The notes under the pieces were generated by a model. It was not told where the DNA came from, did not search any database, and was given only the letters and a program-made list of their open reading frames with translations. This document shows, in pieces, positions 37,668 through 46,500 of a DNA stretch of 64,000 nucleotides. Source of the stretch: Chitinophaga niabensis (lineage in GTDB: Bacteria; Bacteroidota; Bacteroidia; Chitinophagales; Chitinophagaceae); the NCBI RefSeq assembly GCF_900129465.1, contig NZ_FSRA01000002.1, forward strand, positions 496,001 to 560,000, written 5' to 3'. The translations under genes and the position numbers were made by a program. The first letter of the stretch is position 1; the number at the start of each line of letters is the position of its first letter.

Positions 37668-38573
37668 TCAGATCCCTGCAAGCATCCCTTTCAGCACCTG
37701 CACATCCTTCTTCAACTTACCTAATACGATCTGCTGCTTTTCCTTTACCGGCAAAGCCTCCTGTGCTTTACTCAACAACTCATATTCGAGATGCAGCGTA
37801 ATAGGAACATGGATATTATATTCTTTCACTTTTTGAAAGAATGCTTTAAAATTCACCATCCCCTCTCCGAGCGGCACATTCTGTAAGGTATTGTTCACCC
37901 ATTTACAATCTTTTATCACCAGGGTATTGATGTGTTCCCGGATAAGCTCCAAACCCAAAGGCCAGCTGTTAGCGCCTTCCACAGTAGCATGGCGGATATC
38001 ATATTGCACACCGGCATACTTCGGATCTACGTCTTTGATCATCGCATACAAGTCCCATACACTTGCACCCACCTTCAGACCTGCATGATTCTGGTAGGCT
38101 GCCTGGATGTTTAATTGGCTATTTAGTTTTGCCAACTCCTTTAACTGCTGGCTACGGACCCTGATACTCTCCTGGATAGATTTTCCTTTTATATAATCAT
38201 ACCAGCCCATACGGTAGTATTTCACTCCCTGATCAGCCGCAGTTTTCAGTAAAGTATCTGCACCTTCCGCCTCCAGGATGGCTGTAGTCATCAATGTTGT
38301 TTTGAGGCCTGCGTCCCTGGCAGCTTTTGCAGCCTTGGGCAGATCTGTGGTTACCCTTTCCGGTAATACATGCCCTTCCGGCCGAACGGTATAATCCACC
38401 CCATCCAGACCGGCTGCAGCGAAGGTTTCACAGAGCAACTGGTAATCCATCCATTGAAAGGGTTTGGAGAATGCATGTATTTCCCAGTCTTTCCTTAATT
38501 TAAATGAGGAAAACGGCAATGCAGCTCCGGCCATGGCAATGGTTTGAATAAAATCCCGTCTGTTATATGGCAT
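37668..38573 (-). CDS. Sugar phosphate isomerase/epimerase-type TIM barrel, exported
   Basis: An AP-endonuclease-2-fold protein of 301 residues from the ATG at 38573. The N-terminus MPYNRRDFIQTIAMAGAALP resembles a Tat-type signal (NRRDF then a hydrophobic stretch). Barrel motifs include AGLDGVDYTVRPEGHVLP, YYRMGWYDY, NHAGLKVG, QYDIRHATVEG and a final ITLHLEYEL, all typical of xylose-isomerase-like proteins. The substrate is unknown; the family handles sugars and inositol derivatives in Bacteroidota. Confidence 0.82.
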   Translation of the reverse strand: MPYNRRDFIQTIAMAGAALPFSSFKLRKDWEIHAFSKPFQWMDYQLLCETFAAAGLDGVDYTVRPEGHVLPERVTTDLPKAAKAARDAGLKTTLMTTAILEAEGADTLLKTAADQGVKYYRMGWYDYIKGKSIQESIRVRSQQLKELAKLNSQLNIQAAYQNHAGLKVGASVWDLYAMIKDVDPKYAGVQYDIRHATVEGANSWPLGLELIREHINTLVIKDCKWVNNTLQNVPLGEGMVNFKAFFQKVKEYNIHVPITLHLEYELLSKAQEALPVKEKQQIVLGKLKKDVQVLKGMLAGI

Positions 38574-38617
38574 GATGTTGGGTTTTCTGTTTCTAACAAA
38601 GTACAAATCTCTTCTTA

Positions 38618-38863
38618 ATGAAAAAAGACTTCAGTTCCTTAAAACGCCCGAAGTACCCCATGCCGGACTTCATTGAACAGGCGCTAACGAAACACAAGCT
38701 GTTTGAGGCTTATGAAAACAGGCCGCCCTATCAGCAAAACGATTATATCCACTGGATCAGCAGTGCTAAAAGAGAGGAAACCAGGCTGAAAAGGCTGAAC
38801 CAGATGCTGGATGAGCTTAAAAAGGGTGGGAAGTACATGAACATGGTTTATAACGGCAAATAG
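38618..38863 (+). CDS. YdeI/OmpD-associated family C-terminal domain protein
   Basis: An 81-residue protein. The stretch PDFIEQALTKHKLFEAYENRP and then YIHWISSAKREETRLKRLNQ is the OmdA-type domain found at the C-terminus of YdeI-like proteins and as small stand-alone proteins in Bacteroidota. Function not established. It is the last host-like gene before the tRNA-Ser. Confidence 0.8.
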   Translation: MKKDFSSLKRPKYPMPDFIEQALTKHKLFEAYENRPPYQQNDYIHWISSAKREETRLKRLNQMLDELKKGGKYMNMVYNGK

Positions 38864-38891
38864 ATATAATTAAAACAAATACGGCATTTAC

Positions 38892-38921
38892 TTGGATTTT
38901 TTAGACAAAGGCATATCTTTG
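38892..38921 (+). promoter_or_regulatory. Promoter of tRNA-Ser
   Basis: TTG at 38892-38894 and TATCTTTG at 38914-38921 with 19 bp between, an exact Bacteroidota promoter, 28 bp before the tRNA. Confidence 0.6.
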
Positions 38922-39728
38922 CAGCCCCGAATGAATAATTTGGGACAACGGAAAGGTGCAGGAGTGGTTGATCTGGCTCGCCTGGAAAGCGGGTATACCG
39001 CAAGGTATCAAGGGTTCGAATCCCTTCCTTTCCGCTAAAAGGGACTTATCATAAAAGTAATGGTAAGTCCCTTTTTCTTTATAAGCGAAATTGCCCAACT
39101 GGTGGGCAATTAGCTGAAAAATTAAATTCATCTTAGGGGTTCGAAATGCCCGTTTTTCCCGATCATATACAATTCCCTCCGGAAAGATCAATTTTTGTAA
39201 TTCCTCTTTTTGGGTCGCTTCGCTGGAACGCCATGCTACACTGAGATTGCGCGTAAAAGACAAGGTTTTTTTCAGAGCTTCGGGTAGGTTCGAAATGCTT
39301 TTTGCACATTCTGTCAGTTCCTTTAAAATTTTGGCCCTTTCCTCCTGATACCGGTTATTGAATTTGTTGTACACTTCCAGTGTTACACTCTTCAACAAAA
39401 GGCTTTCCTCGGCATCTTCTATTTTCTTTTCTACTGCTGCCAGCTGTTTCTTTAAAGAGGCTTCCTTTTCAACATTGTCTTTTGAGCATTCCTCATAAAA
39501 CCTTTCCATTTCGTACTGTATGGGTGCCATTAATTCCTCTGACACTTGTAGGGTAGTTAACAGGTCTTCGAATAATTGATGAAGCTCTGCGGCATTACGG
39601 TTGCATTTACATCCATTGGTACGGCACTTATAGTAATAGAACTTCAAGACCTTCGTTTTGGTCTTTTTACGCCTTTCATAGCCCGTTAATGGCTCCCCAC
39701 ACCTATCACATTTTAAAAACACCTTCAA
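38901..39728 (-). pseudogene. Large serine recombinase, N-terminally truncated
   Basis: Only the C-terminal part of a large serine recombinase remains. The zinc-ribbon domain is seen at the start (CDRCGEPLTG, then YYYKCRTNGCKCNR), followed by the long coiled coil (EKEASLKKQLAAVEKKIEDA) and ELQKLIFPEGIVYDREKRAF. The catalytic resolvase domain with its serine is absent: upstream the frame runs only about 30 codons (including ENDYLPLKVFLKC) before a stop. The C-terminal tail (ERKGFEPLIPCGIPAFQAS) is simply the tRNA-Ser gene read in antisense. The fragment therefore marks the left end of an old element inserted at the tRNA, and cannot catalyse integration. Confidence 0.85.
38950..39034 (+). tRNA. 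tRNA-Ser (anticodon GGA)
   Basis: A complete class II tRNA can be folded by eye. The acceptor stem is GGAAAGG / CCTTTCC with discriminator G. The anticodon loop reads CTGGAAA, giving anticodon GGA (serine, UCY codons). A long variable arm (atacc-gcaa-ggtat) and the T arm aaggg-TTCGAAT-ccctt follow. The 3' CCA is not encoded. On the opposite strand the tail of a recombinase fragment reads through this gene, which is typical for an integration site. Confidence 0.95.
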
Positions 39729-39752
39729 CGGCAGGTAGTCATTTTCTTTTTT

Positions 39753-40031
39753 ATGAACCTGATTGCCGGGGCTATTAATAAACGGAAATTGCCAGCTAAC
39801 GATCCTTACATGGAGCGTATGAAGAAGGTATTACAGTCCTTGCGCACTTTTATGAAGTCAGCTAAGAAAACTGACACCCTGCACATTCACCAGGCTGTGC
39901 TGAATGGTATTCATGATGTCTTAAACGGCTGTGGGTGCGGTTGTGGCGGCAAAAATGTGGTCATGGCGGTTTACACGGACTGGATTTACCAGACAATAAC
40001 CAGCAGGCTCTACCGCCAGACGCGGTGGTGA
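39753..40031 (+). pseudogene. Fragment of a mobile-element protein (upstream part)
   Basis: A 92-codon frame beginning MNLIAGAINKRKLPANDPYM and containing TLHIHQAVLNGIHDVLNGCG and CGCGCGG. It looks like an inner part of a large multi-domain protein of Bacteroidota mobile elements that ends in the ATPase domain of the next entry; the two frames overlap and differ by one register, suggesting a frameshift around 39945-39985. The true N-terminus appears to be lost at the junction with the recombinase fragment near 39740. It could instead be a short independent gene. Confidence 0.45.
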
Positions 40032-40036
40032 ATAGT

Positions 40037-40561
40037 ATGGATTTTGCCAAAATGCAGTTTAAAACGCTTGGATTTACAGGAAAATGGCTGGAATTAATAG
40101 GTGATCCGTCAGGTAATTTTACCGCAATGGTGTTCGGTAAGCCTAAAATGGGCAAATCCTATCTCTGCATTGATTTTGCCTCCTACCTGGCTCAAAACCA
40201 TGGCAAGGTGTTATATGTGGCAAAGGAAGAAGGGCTGGATTATACCCTACAGGAGAAACTGAATGCAGCCAAACACCCTGATTTGTTTGTAACCGGTGAG
40301 TTACAGGCCGATCTTTCACCCTATGACTTTATATTTCTGGATAGTGTTAGTCGGCTGGGGCTAACCCCGGATCAGATAAGGAACTTGAAAGCACAGTACC
40401 CCACCAAATCATTTATATATGTTTTCCAGTCCACTAAACAAGGAAACTTCCGGGGAGAAAATAGCTTCCAGCACGATGTAGACGTGGTTATAGAGGTGCC
40501 AGAGAAAGGTAAAGCTGTGCAGATGGGGAGGTTTAATCAGGGAGGTGTTATGTTTTTTTAA
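40037..40561 (+). CDS. P-loop (RecA-like) ATPase domain protein, probable fragment
   Basis: A 174-residue protein from the ATG at 40037 (MDFAKMQFKTLGF). The Walker A motif is MVFGKPKMGKSYLC (about residues 33-46), Walker B is YDFIFLDSVSRLG (about 103), and IYVFQSTKQGNFRG resembles the sensor region of RecA/DnaB-like ATPases. Homologous domains sit at the C-terminus of large polyvalent proteins of conjugative or phage-like elements in Bacteroidota. The same frame stays open about 34 codons further upstream, consistent with its being the end of a longer broken gene. Confidence 0.6.
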   Translation: MDFAKMQFKTLGFTGKWLELIGDPSGNFTAMVFGKPKMGKSYLCIDFASYLAQNHGKVLYVAKEEGLDYTLQEKLNAAKHPDLFVTGELQADLSPYDFIFLDSVSRLGLTPDQIRNLKAQYPTKSFIYVFQSTKQGNFRGENSFQHDVDVVIEVPEKGKAVQMGRFNQGGVMFF

Positions 40562-40740
40562 AAATAGACTAAATATAATCTGAATATACAATTGGCCCAT
40601 TATTAAGCGATAGGCAGTACGCTTTCTTAAGTTAAATCTTGTGTTGCCCTGCTTTATAAAGCTGTATTAACTAATTGTGAAACTATGTATATTTAATAAT
40701 TACAGGTACATTGGTAACGAGTAAAATTAATTGCCTAACA

Positions 40741-42498
40741 ATGTTTGAACAGATTAAAGAAGAAATAAAAGCTTCCTACTATCAAGACAATTTCTCTAAT
40801 GAAGGCCAACGATTTATAGCCTGGTATTTGAGGAATATTCACCTTCGTGATATGGTGGAGGCCAAAGATGATATTACAGACGGGACAGATGATAAGCAGA
40901 TTGATGCTATTGTAATTGACGATGAGAAAAATTCAGTTTTCATTCTTCAAGGGAAGTTTATCGGTGGAGATAAAATTGATGCAGAACCTTTACGTGAAGT
41001 TTTGTCGTCTTGGGTACAGTTAAGAAACCTTGTTAGGCTCCAACAAGTTGGCAATAATAAATTAAAAAGAAAGTTGTCAGATGTTGCACGAGCACTTGAG
41101 GACGACTATGAGATAGCATTTGAGTTAATTACAACTGGCACACCCACAATTGCTGCCCAAAATGATCTTGCAACTTTTCAACAGCAACTTGCAGAATTAT
41201 CTGAAAAGGATGACTTGATATGTACTATTTCAATCATTGATAGTGACGAAATTAGAAGGAGATACGATTTAGCGCTAGAAAAAGAAAATCCCCTTATAAA
41301 TCATATAATTGATCTTTCGGCAGGCCACTTTATGTATGAGACTCTTGCTAATACTCAAGTTGCCATTGGAGCACTTCCCCTTAAAGAATGCATAAAAATT
41401 CCGGGTATTAAGGATGGAACATTATTTCAAAAAAATGTCCGCCAAAGCTTAGGACTGAGCAATACAGTAAACAAGGGGATTAGGCAAACAATTTATGGCG
41501 ATAAGCATAAAGATTTCTTTTTCTTTCATAATGGTATTACAGCAATATGTAATAAAATGGAGAAGAAAGATACTCAACTAAGACTTAAAGGCCTCAGTGT
41601 GGTAAATGGTTGTCAATCGCTTAATACGATTTTAAGTTGCAGTGAAAGAGTGAAAGAGTTGGAGGATACATATGTATTATTTCGTTTCTATGAGATACCA
41701 CAAAGAGACAGAGCTGATAGAATTAGTATCAGTACAAATTCTCAAAGCGCTGTAAAACCAAGAGATTTGCGAAGTAACGATAAGCGAGTATTGAACATAA
41801 AAAAACAATTTGAGCAGAAGTATTCGCAAGGTTACTTCATAACTAAACGTGGGGAAGTTCCCCCAGCTGATAAATCAAAAGAGCTAGTACTAGACTTTTC
41901 AGACTTAGGTAAATTTTTGATTGCATGGCATTCACAAAGGCCCAATATATCTTACAGCGAGACAAAGATATTTGACAAATATTTTGAACAGCTTTTCAAG
42001 CGAGAATATAAACCCGAAAATGCACAGGCACTAAATTTTTTCTTCCAGGAGATTTTAAAAACATGGAGTAAGGAAAACCCTCTAGGTTTAAATGAAACAT
42101 TGCTTGCAATGAAGGCATATGCGCCCTATCATCATCTTTACGCGGTAGGTATGTGCTTCTCAATTTCAAATAACCAAGCGGAACGAGTTCCTTTTCCCAG
42201 TAGATGTTATGAAAAAGCAAACAAAGAGGGGATGATCACCGAGTTGATTAAAATTGCTGGGGTAAGCTTAAATATGGCTCTAGAAGCTGCAGCAAATGAA
42301 CCGCAATCCCAAAATAGAGTTTTCAGTCCGCATAACTGGATCAAAGCAAAAAGTTGTTTAGCTGGGATTAATGGAGCTATAAGGAACTATTTCAGCATGT
42401 TGCCGCTCATGCCAGGCGGTCAAGAAATAAAAGGAAAGCTCAATAAAATGCTGGAATTAAAACCTGATGATTTTGAATATAGATGGGCATCAGATTAA
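40741..42498 (+). CDS. AIPR family protein (abortive phage infection type)
   Basis: A 585-residue protein of the AIPR family (PF10592), found in phage-defence islands and near restriction systems. The N-terminal part looks like an Mrr-type nuclease core: DDKQIDAIVID with D55, then VFILQGKF with Q70-x-K72, a PD-(D/E)xK variant. The AIPR body has FFFFHNGITAICNKM, then LKGLSVVNGCQSLNTIL and STNSQSAVKPRDLRSND. The start is the ATG at 40741; longer frames use TTG. It is visibly AT-richer than the genes to its left, a sign of transfer. It lies 50 bp before the R-x4-H protein and may be cotranscribed with it. Biological role here is inferred from family and context. Confidence 0.85.
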   Translation: MFEQIKEEIKASYYQDNFSNEGQRFIAWYLRNIHLRDMVEAKDDITDGTDDKQIDAIVIDDEKNSVFILQGKFIGGDKIDAEPLREVLSSWVQLRNLVRLQQVGNNKLKRKLSDVARALEDDYEIAFELITTGTPTIAAQNDLATFQQQLAELSEKDDLICTISIIDSDEIRRRYDLALEKENPLINHIIDLSAGHFMYETLANTQVAIGALPLKECIKIPGIKDGTLFQKNVRQSLGLSNTVNKGIRQTIYGDKHKDFFFFHNGITAICNKMEKKDTQLRLKGLSVVNGCQSLNTILSCSERVKELEDTYVLFRFYEIPQRDRADRISISTNSQSAVKPRDLRSNDKRVLNIKKQFEQKYSQGYFITKRGEVPPADKSKELVLDFSDLGKFLIAWHSQRPNISYSETKIFDKYFEQLFKREYKPENAQALNFFFQEILKTWSKENPLGLNETLLAMKAYAPYHHLYAVGMCFSISNNQAERVPFPSRCYEKANKEGMITELIKIAGVSLNMALEAAANEPQSQNRVFSPHNWIKAKSCLAGINGAIRNYFSMLPLMPGGQEIKGKLNKMLELKPDDFEYRWASD

Positions 42499-42548
42499 GG
42501 TCTATTAGTTTAAGAGAAAAATAATTTAAATAAAAAAACAAGTATAAA

Positions 42549-43127
42549 ATGACAGATGTTAATAATTTCTTACTAACAGAAAATATTACAGTTGGACAGA
42601 CGAAGCAATGGATAAAAAATAAAAACGAACAGTCTAAAGAGAATTTAATTAAACTGATAAATCATAGATTTTATAATCGTTATGTAAAACACTTAAAAAA
42701 AATAGATAGTGGATTCTTAAAAATGGCGATCTCCTGCTTAATGATTGAAACAATGGAGTCTTTTGTGCAGGGGAAAAAAAATACTAAAGGAAAAGGTGTG
42801 GGTTTGAAAATGTTTAAAGACTTTTTCAAAAGAGAAAGTAAACTTTTTCCCAATTTCGATTCAATTGCCGTAGATTTTTATTCAAATATCAGATGTGGTA
42901 TTCTACATCAAGCCGAAACAACGAATGCTTGGAGAATTCTTAGAAAGGATTCATTGCTTGATAAGAAAAATAAGACAGTAAATGCTACTAAATTTGTACT
43001 TGCCTTAAATAAATCTTTGGGGAATTATATTAAAGATTTGGAGAGAAACGATTTTAATTCGCGAATTTGGAAAAATGCGATTGTAAAATTGGAGGATATC
43101 TGTGAAAATTGTAAAGTAAGCTACTAG
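42549..43127 (+). CDS. Uncharacterised protein with HEPN-like R-x4-H motif
   Basis: A 192-residue, lysine-rich, mostly helical protein with no signal peptide. The segment FYSNIRCGILHQAETTNAW contains R115 and H120 in the R-x4-H spacing of HEPN ribonucleases, and the preceding region (AISCLMIETMESFVQG) is helical as in that fold. HEPN proteins in defence islands often cut RNA on phage infection. The fold assignment rests only on this motif and on the context between AIPR and a restriction-modification gene. Confidence 0.5.
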   Translation: MTDVNNFLLTENITVGQTKQWIKNKNEQSKENLIKLINHRFYNRYVKHLKKIDSGFLKMAISCLMIETMESFVQGKKNTKGKGVGLKMFKDFFKRESKLFPNFDSIAVDFYSNIRCGILHQAETTNAWRILRKDSLLDKKNKTVNATKFVLALNKSLGNYIKDLERNDFNSRIWKNAIVKLEDICENCKVSY

Positions 43128-43345
43128 AAGACCTATGATATTACCATAGTACATCTTATAAAGTGAATTGGATTAGTTTTCAATATTTCCCCTATTCTAT
43201 AAAATCAAGGAAATAATAAGGCTTCAAATGGAAGTATATGCGAGTAACTCGTCTAAATATTTATGTCGCATCTCCTAAACAAAGTATGTTTGTCAAATAT
43301 ATTCAATAAATTGTATAATAAGTGTCAACAATTGTAATACTTTTC

Positions 43346-43353
43346 TAAATTTG
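43346..43353 (+). promoter_or_regulatory. -7 element (TAAATTTG) of the HTH/RM operon
   Basis: Match to TAnnTTTG 22 bp before the ATG at 43375. The 218 bp between 43128 and 43345 are AT-rich, contain repeated TGTCAA (about 43291 and 43323) and a CAATTG palindrome that could be control-protein binding sites, and no gene. Confidence 0.4.
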
Positions 43354-43374
43354 CGTTTAGATAATCGATACAAA

Positions 43375-43596
43375 ATGACAGAACTAGGCTTATTTCTTGC
43401 CAAAAAGTCCGTAAATAAGGCCGCAATTTCCAGAAGAACCGGTATAAGTAAATCTCGGTTGACTCAGCTTACCTCCAGTGCTAGTACGAAACTACGTGCT
43501 GATGAATTATATTTAATCGGTTTAGCTATCGATATAGATCCAGGAGAAATGCTCAATGAGATATTCAAAGAATTGAAGTTGAAAAACGAAAAGTAA
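43375..43596 (+). CDS. Small XRE-type HTH regulator, probable RM control protein
   Basis: A 73-residue Cro/C1-type helix-turn-helix protein from the ATG at 43375 (MTELGLFLAKKS). The helix-turn-helix is in NKAAISRRTGISKSRLTQLT, followed by LRADELYLIGLAIDIDPGEML. Its stop is 2 bp before the start of the large restriction-modification gene, the usual place for a C protein that delays nuclease production. That function is inferred from position. Confidence 0.8.
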   Translation: MTELGLFLAKKSVNKAAISRRTGISKSRLTQLTSSASTKLRADELYLIGLAIDIDPGEMLNEIFKELKLKNEK

Positions 43597-43598
43597 AG

Positions 43599-46500
43599 AT
43601 GATTACAAAAGAAAATTTTAAAGAGCTTTTAATTACTATAGGGTTTCTAGGTAATCGGGATTTATTCACAAAAAAATATCCTGAAATAGACGCTTATCTT
43701 AAAGTTGATTTTAAAAATGGAAAGCTTATCTATCCTGAGGATAAAGGCCTTAAGGTCAACGAGAGGCAAACGTGTAACTTTGGACAAAACGAGAATTTTG
43801 TAGTATTTGAGTGCGTAAACAGACTTTTTGAAAAAGGTTACAAACCGAATCATATTGAACTTGAACCAAAGTGGAAACTTGGCCATGGAGCCAGTGGAGG
43901 CCGTGCTGATATAATGGTTAAGGACAATTCTGGAAAATCTTTAATAATCATTGAATGCAAAACAGAAGGAAAGGAATTTGATATTGCTTGGAAGAAAACT
44001 CTAATCAACGGAGGTCAAATATTGTCTTATGTAAAACAAGCAGGTAGTACCCAATTTGTATGCCTATATTCTTCAGATTATCAAAATGGCAAGGTTGTTT
44101 GGAATAATTATCTTATTACTTTAAAGGACAACGAAAAATTGCTTCTAGAACTTGCAGAAAAGTCCCCTCTTTCTTTTGAAAAGGCAAAAGGGCTTGATGT
44201 GGAGGATATTTTTAAAGCTTGGAGTGAAACTTATCAACAAGATTTTGCAACTAAAGGAATATTTGAAGATGATATTCCTGCCTATGAGATTGGGAAAACT
44301 AAATATTCTCTTAAAGATTTAAATACAATAAGCAGTAATGATATTCAGGGAAAATATCATGAATTTGCAACAATTTTACGTCAGCATAATGTATCAGGTC
44401 GCGAAAATGCTTTTGACAAATTGGTAAGCTTATTCTTATGTAAAATAGTTGATGAAACTAATAATCCCGAAGAATTAAAATTTTACTGGAAAGGTATTGC
44501 ATATGATGATCAATTTAGTTTAATTGATCGTCTACAAAAACTTTATCAGGATGGCATGCAGCGCTTTCTAGGTGAAGATGTTGTATACATTAGCGCAGAT
44601 CAAATTGACAAAGCGTTTGATTTTTTCAAAAACGATCCAGACGCTACAAAAGACACCATTAAAAAATATTTCAGAGAATTAAAGTTCTTTAATAACAACG
44701 ACTTCGGTTTTATTGATGTGCATAACGAAAAGCTGTTTTATCAAAATACAGCCATTCTTTTAAAGATTGTTAAAATGCTTCAGGATCTTCGGCTGAAAAC
44801 AGACAGTGAATCTGCCAGCGAAGAAAACCAGTTTTTAGGCGATATGTTTGAAGGATTTCTTGACCAAGGTGTGAAACAGTCAGAAGGGCAATTTTTTACG
44901 CCAATGCCTATTGTAAAGTTTATCCTTAAATCACTCCCTCTCGAGGATATTATTACCAAACGAGATGAAATACCGAAAGTAATAGATTTCGCATGCGGTG
45001 CCGGACATTTCCTGAATGAGTATGCTAAAGAAATCAAATCGATAGTCGAAAAGCAGAAGGAAGGCAATGTAACAGACTACTATGAAAATGTATTTGGCAT
45101 AGAAAAAGAATATCGATTATCCAAAGTGGCTAAGGTTTCTGCTTTTATGTATGGACAGGATAATATCAACATTGTCTATGCTGATGCCTTATCTTCCGGC
45201 AAAGCTATGGACGATAAAAATATCAAGGATGGTAGTTTTTCTCTCTTGGTAGCTAATCCTCCATACAGTGTAAAAGGGTTCCTCGAAACTCTTACTGAAA
45301 CGGAAAGGAAAAAGTATCAGCTCATTGAAACTGTTGAAGAAAGAAGCTTTTCAAGCAATAATAGTATTGAAACATTCTTTATTGAACGGGCAAAACAGTT
45401 GCTAAAACCTGGAGGTGTGGCCGGAATAATTGTGCCTTCGTCTATTCTTACTAAAGGGAAAGCTAAGAGTACATCCCGGTCAACAAATATCTATGTAGCC
45501 ACACGTGAACTTTTATTAAAGTATTTTGATATTGTGGCTATTGCAGAATTTGGGAGCGGGACATTTGGTAAAACAGGTACGAATACCGTTACCCTTTTTA
45601 TTAGGCGAAAAAAGGAAAATCCGGCACCAGCAGACCACTTCAGGAACCGGATTAATGCTTGGTTCAACTTTGATAAAACTAAAGACGGGCTGTTTGAAGA
45701 CGAGCATCTTTTAAAGCAGTATTGCAGTCACTTAGAATTAAAATTTGCAGATTATCAAACTCTTTTAAAAGGGGAACCTAATGAAGAATTACTTAGTACC
45801 GAAATTTTCAAAGATTATCAACGGGAATTTGACAAGTGGTCTGATATACAAAACCTCAAAAAGAAGAGTTTTTTTAAAGAACTTACGAAAGAAAAGCAAA
45901 ATGCGGAAATAAAAAGACGTTTAGCCTCTTACCTTATTGACAATGAGAAAGAAAAGCTCTACTATTTTGTATTAGCAAGTCAGAATCCTCAAAAAGTATT
46001 GATCATTAAAAGCCCATCAAAAACTACAGAAATAAAAGAATTTCTGGGCTATGAATGGAGTGCAGCTAAAGGAAATGAAGGAATTAAATATTTAGGCGGT
46101 ATTCAGTTAGGGAAATCCGAAATTGATGACAATGAAGATGAAAATTTGGAATTAGAAGAGGATGATAAACGCGTTTTGAGCAATATTTTCAATTTAAATA
46201 ATATAAACACTCCGCTTTATGATCCTAAAAACAAACTTAATACTGAGAAAATTAACTATCTGATCCATCAGAATTTTAAAGGTGAAGATTTTGAAATACC
46301 TGAATCATTGGGCTCAACGACTATATACTCTGATTTGGTTGATATGATGAATTTTAAACTGCCAAATTTTAATAAATCAATCAGTCTTTCCCCGAGTAGT
46401 ACAATAAAAATTGAGTCTAAATGGGAACTTAAAAAGCTGTCTTCTGTAGTCGACATAATTAGCGGGGGGACACCTTCGACTACTGTTGCGGAATATTGGA

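Noticed and set aside
38901..39034. C-terminal tail of the recombinase frame (ERKGFEPLIPCGIPAF and on) as a real protein domain
   Set aside because: These codons are the tRNA-Ser gene read on the opposite strand; similar tails are a known artefact at tRNA-located integration sites.
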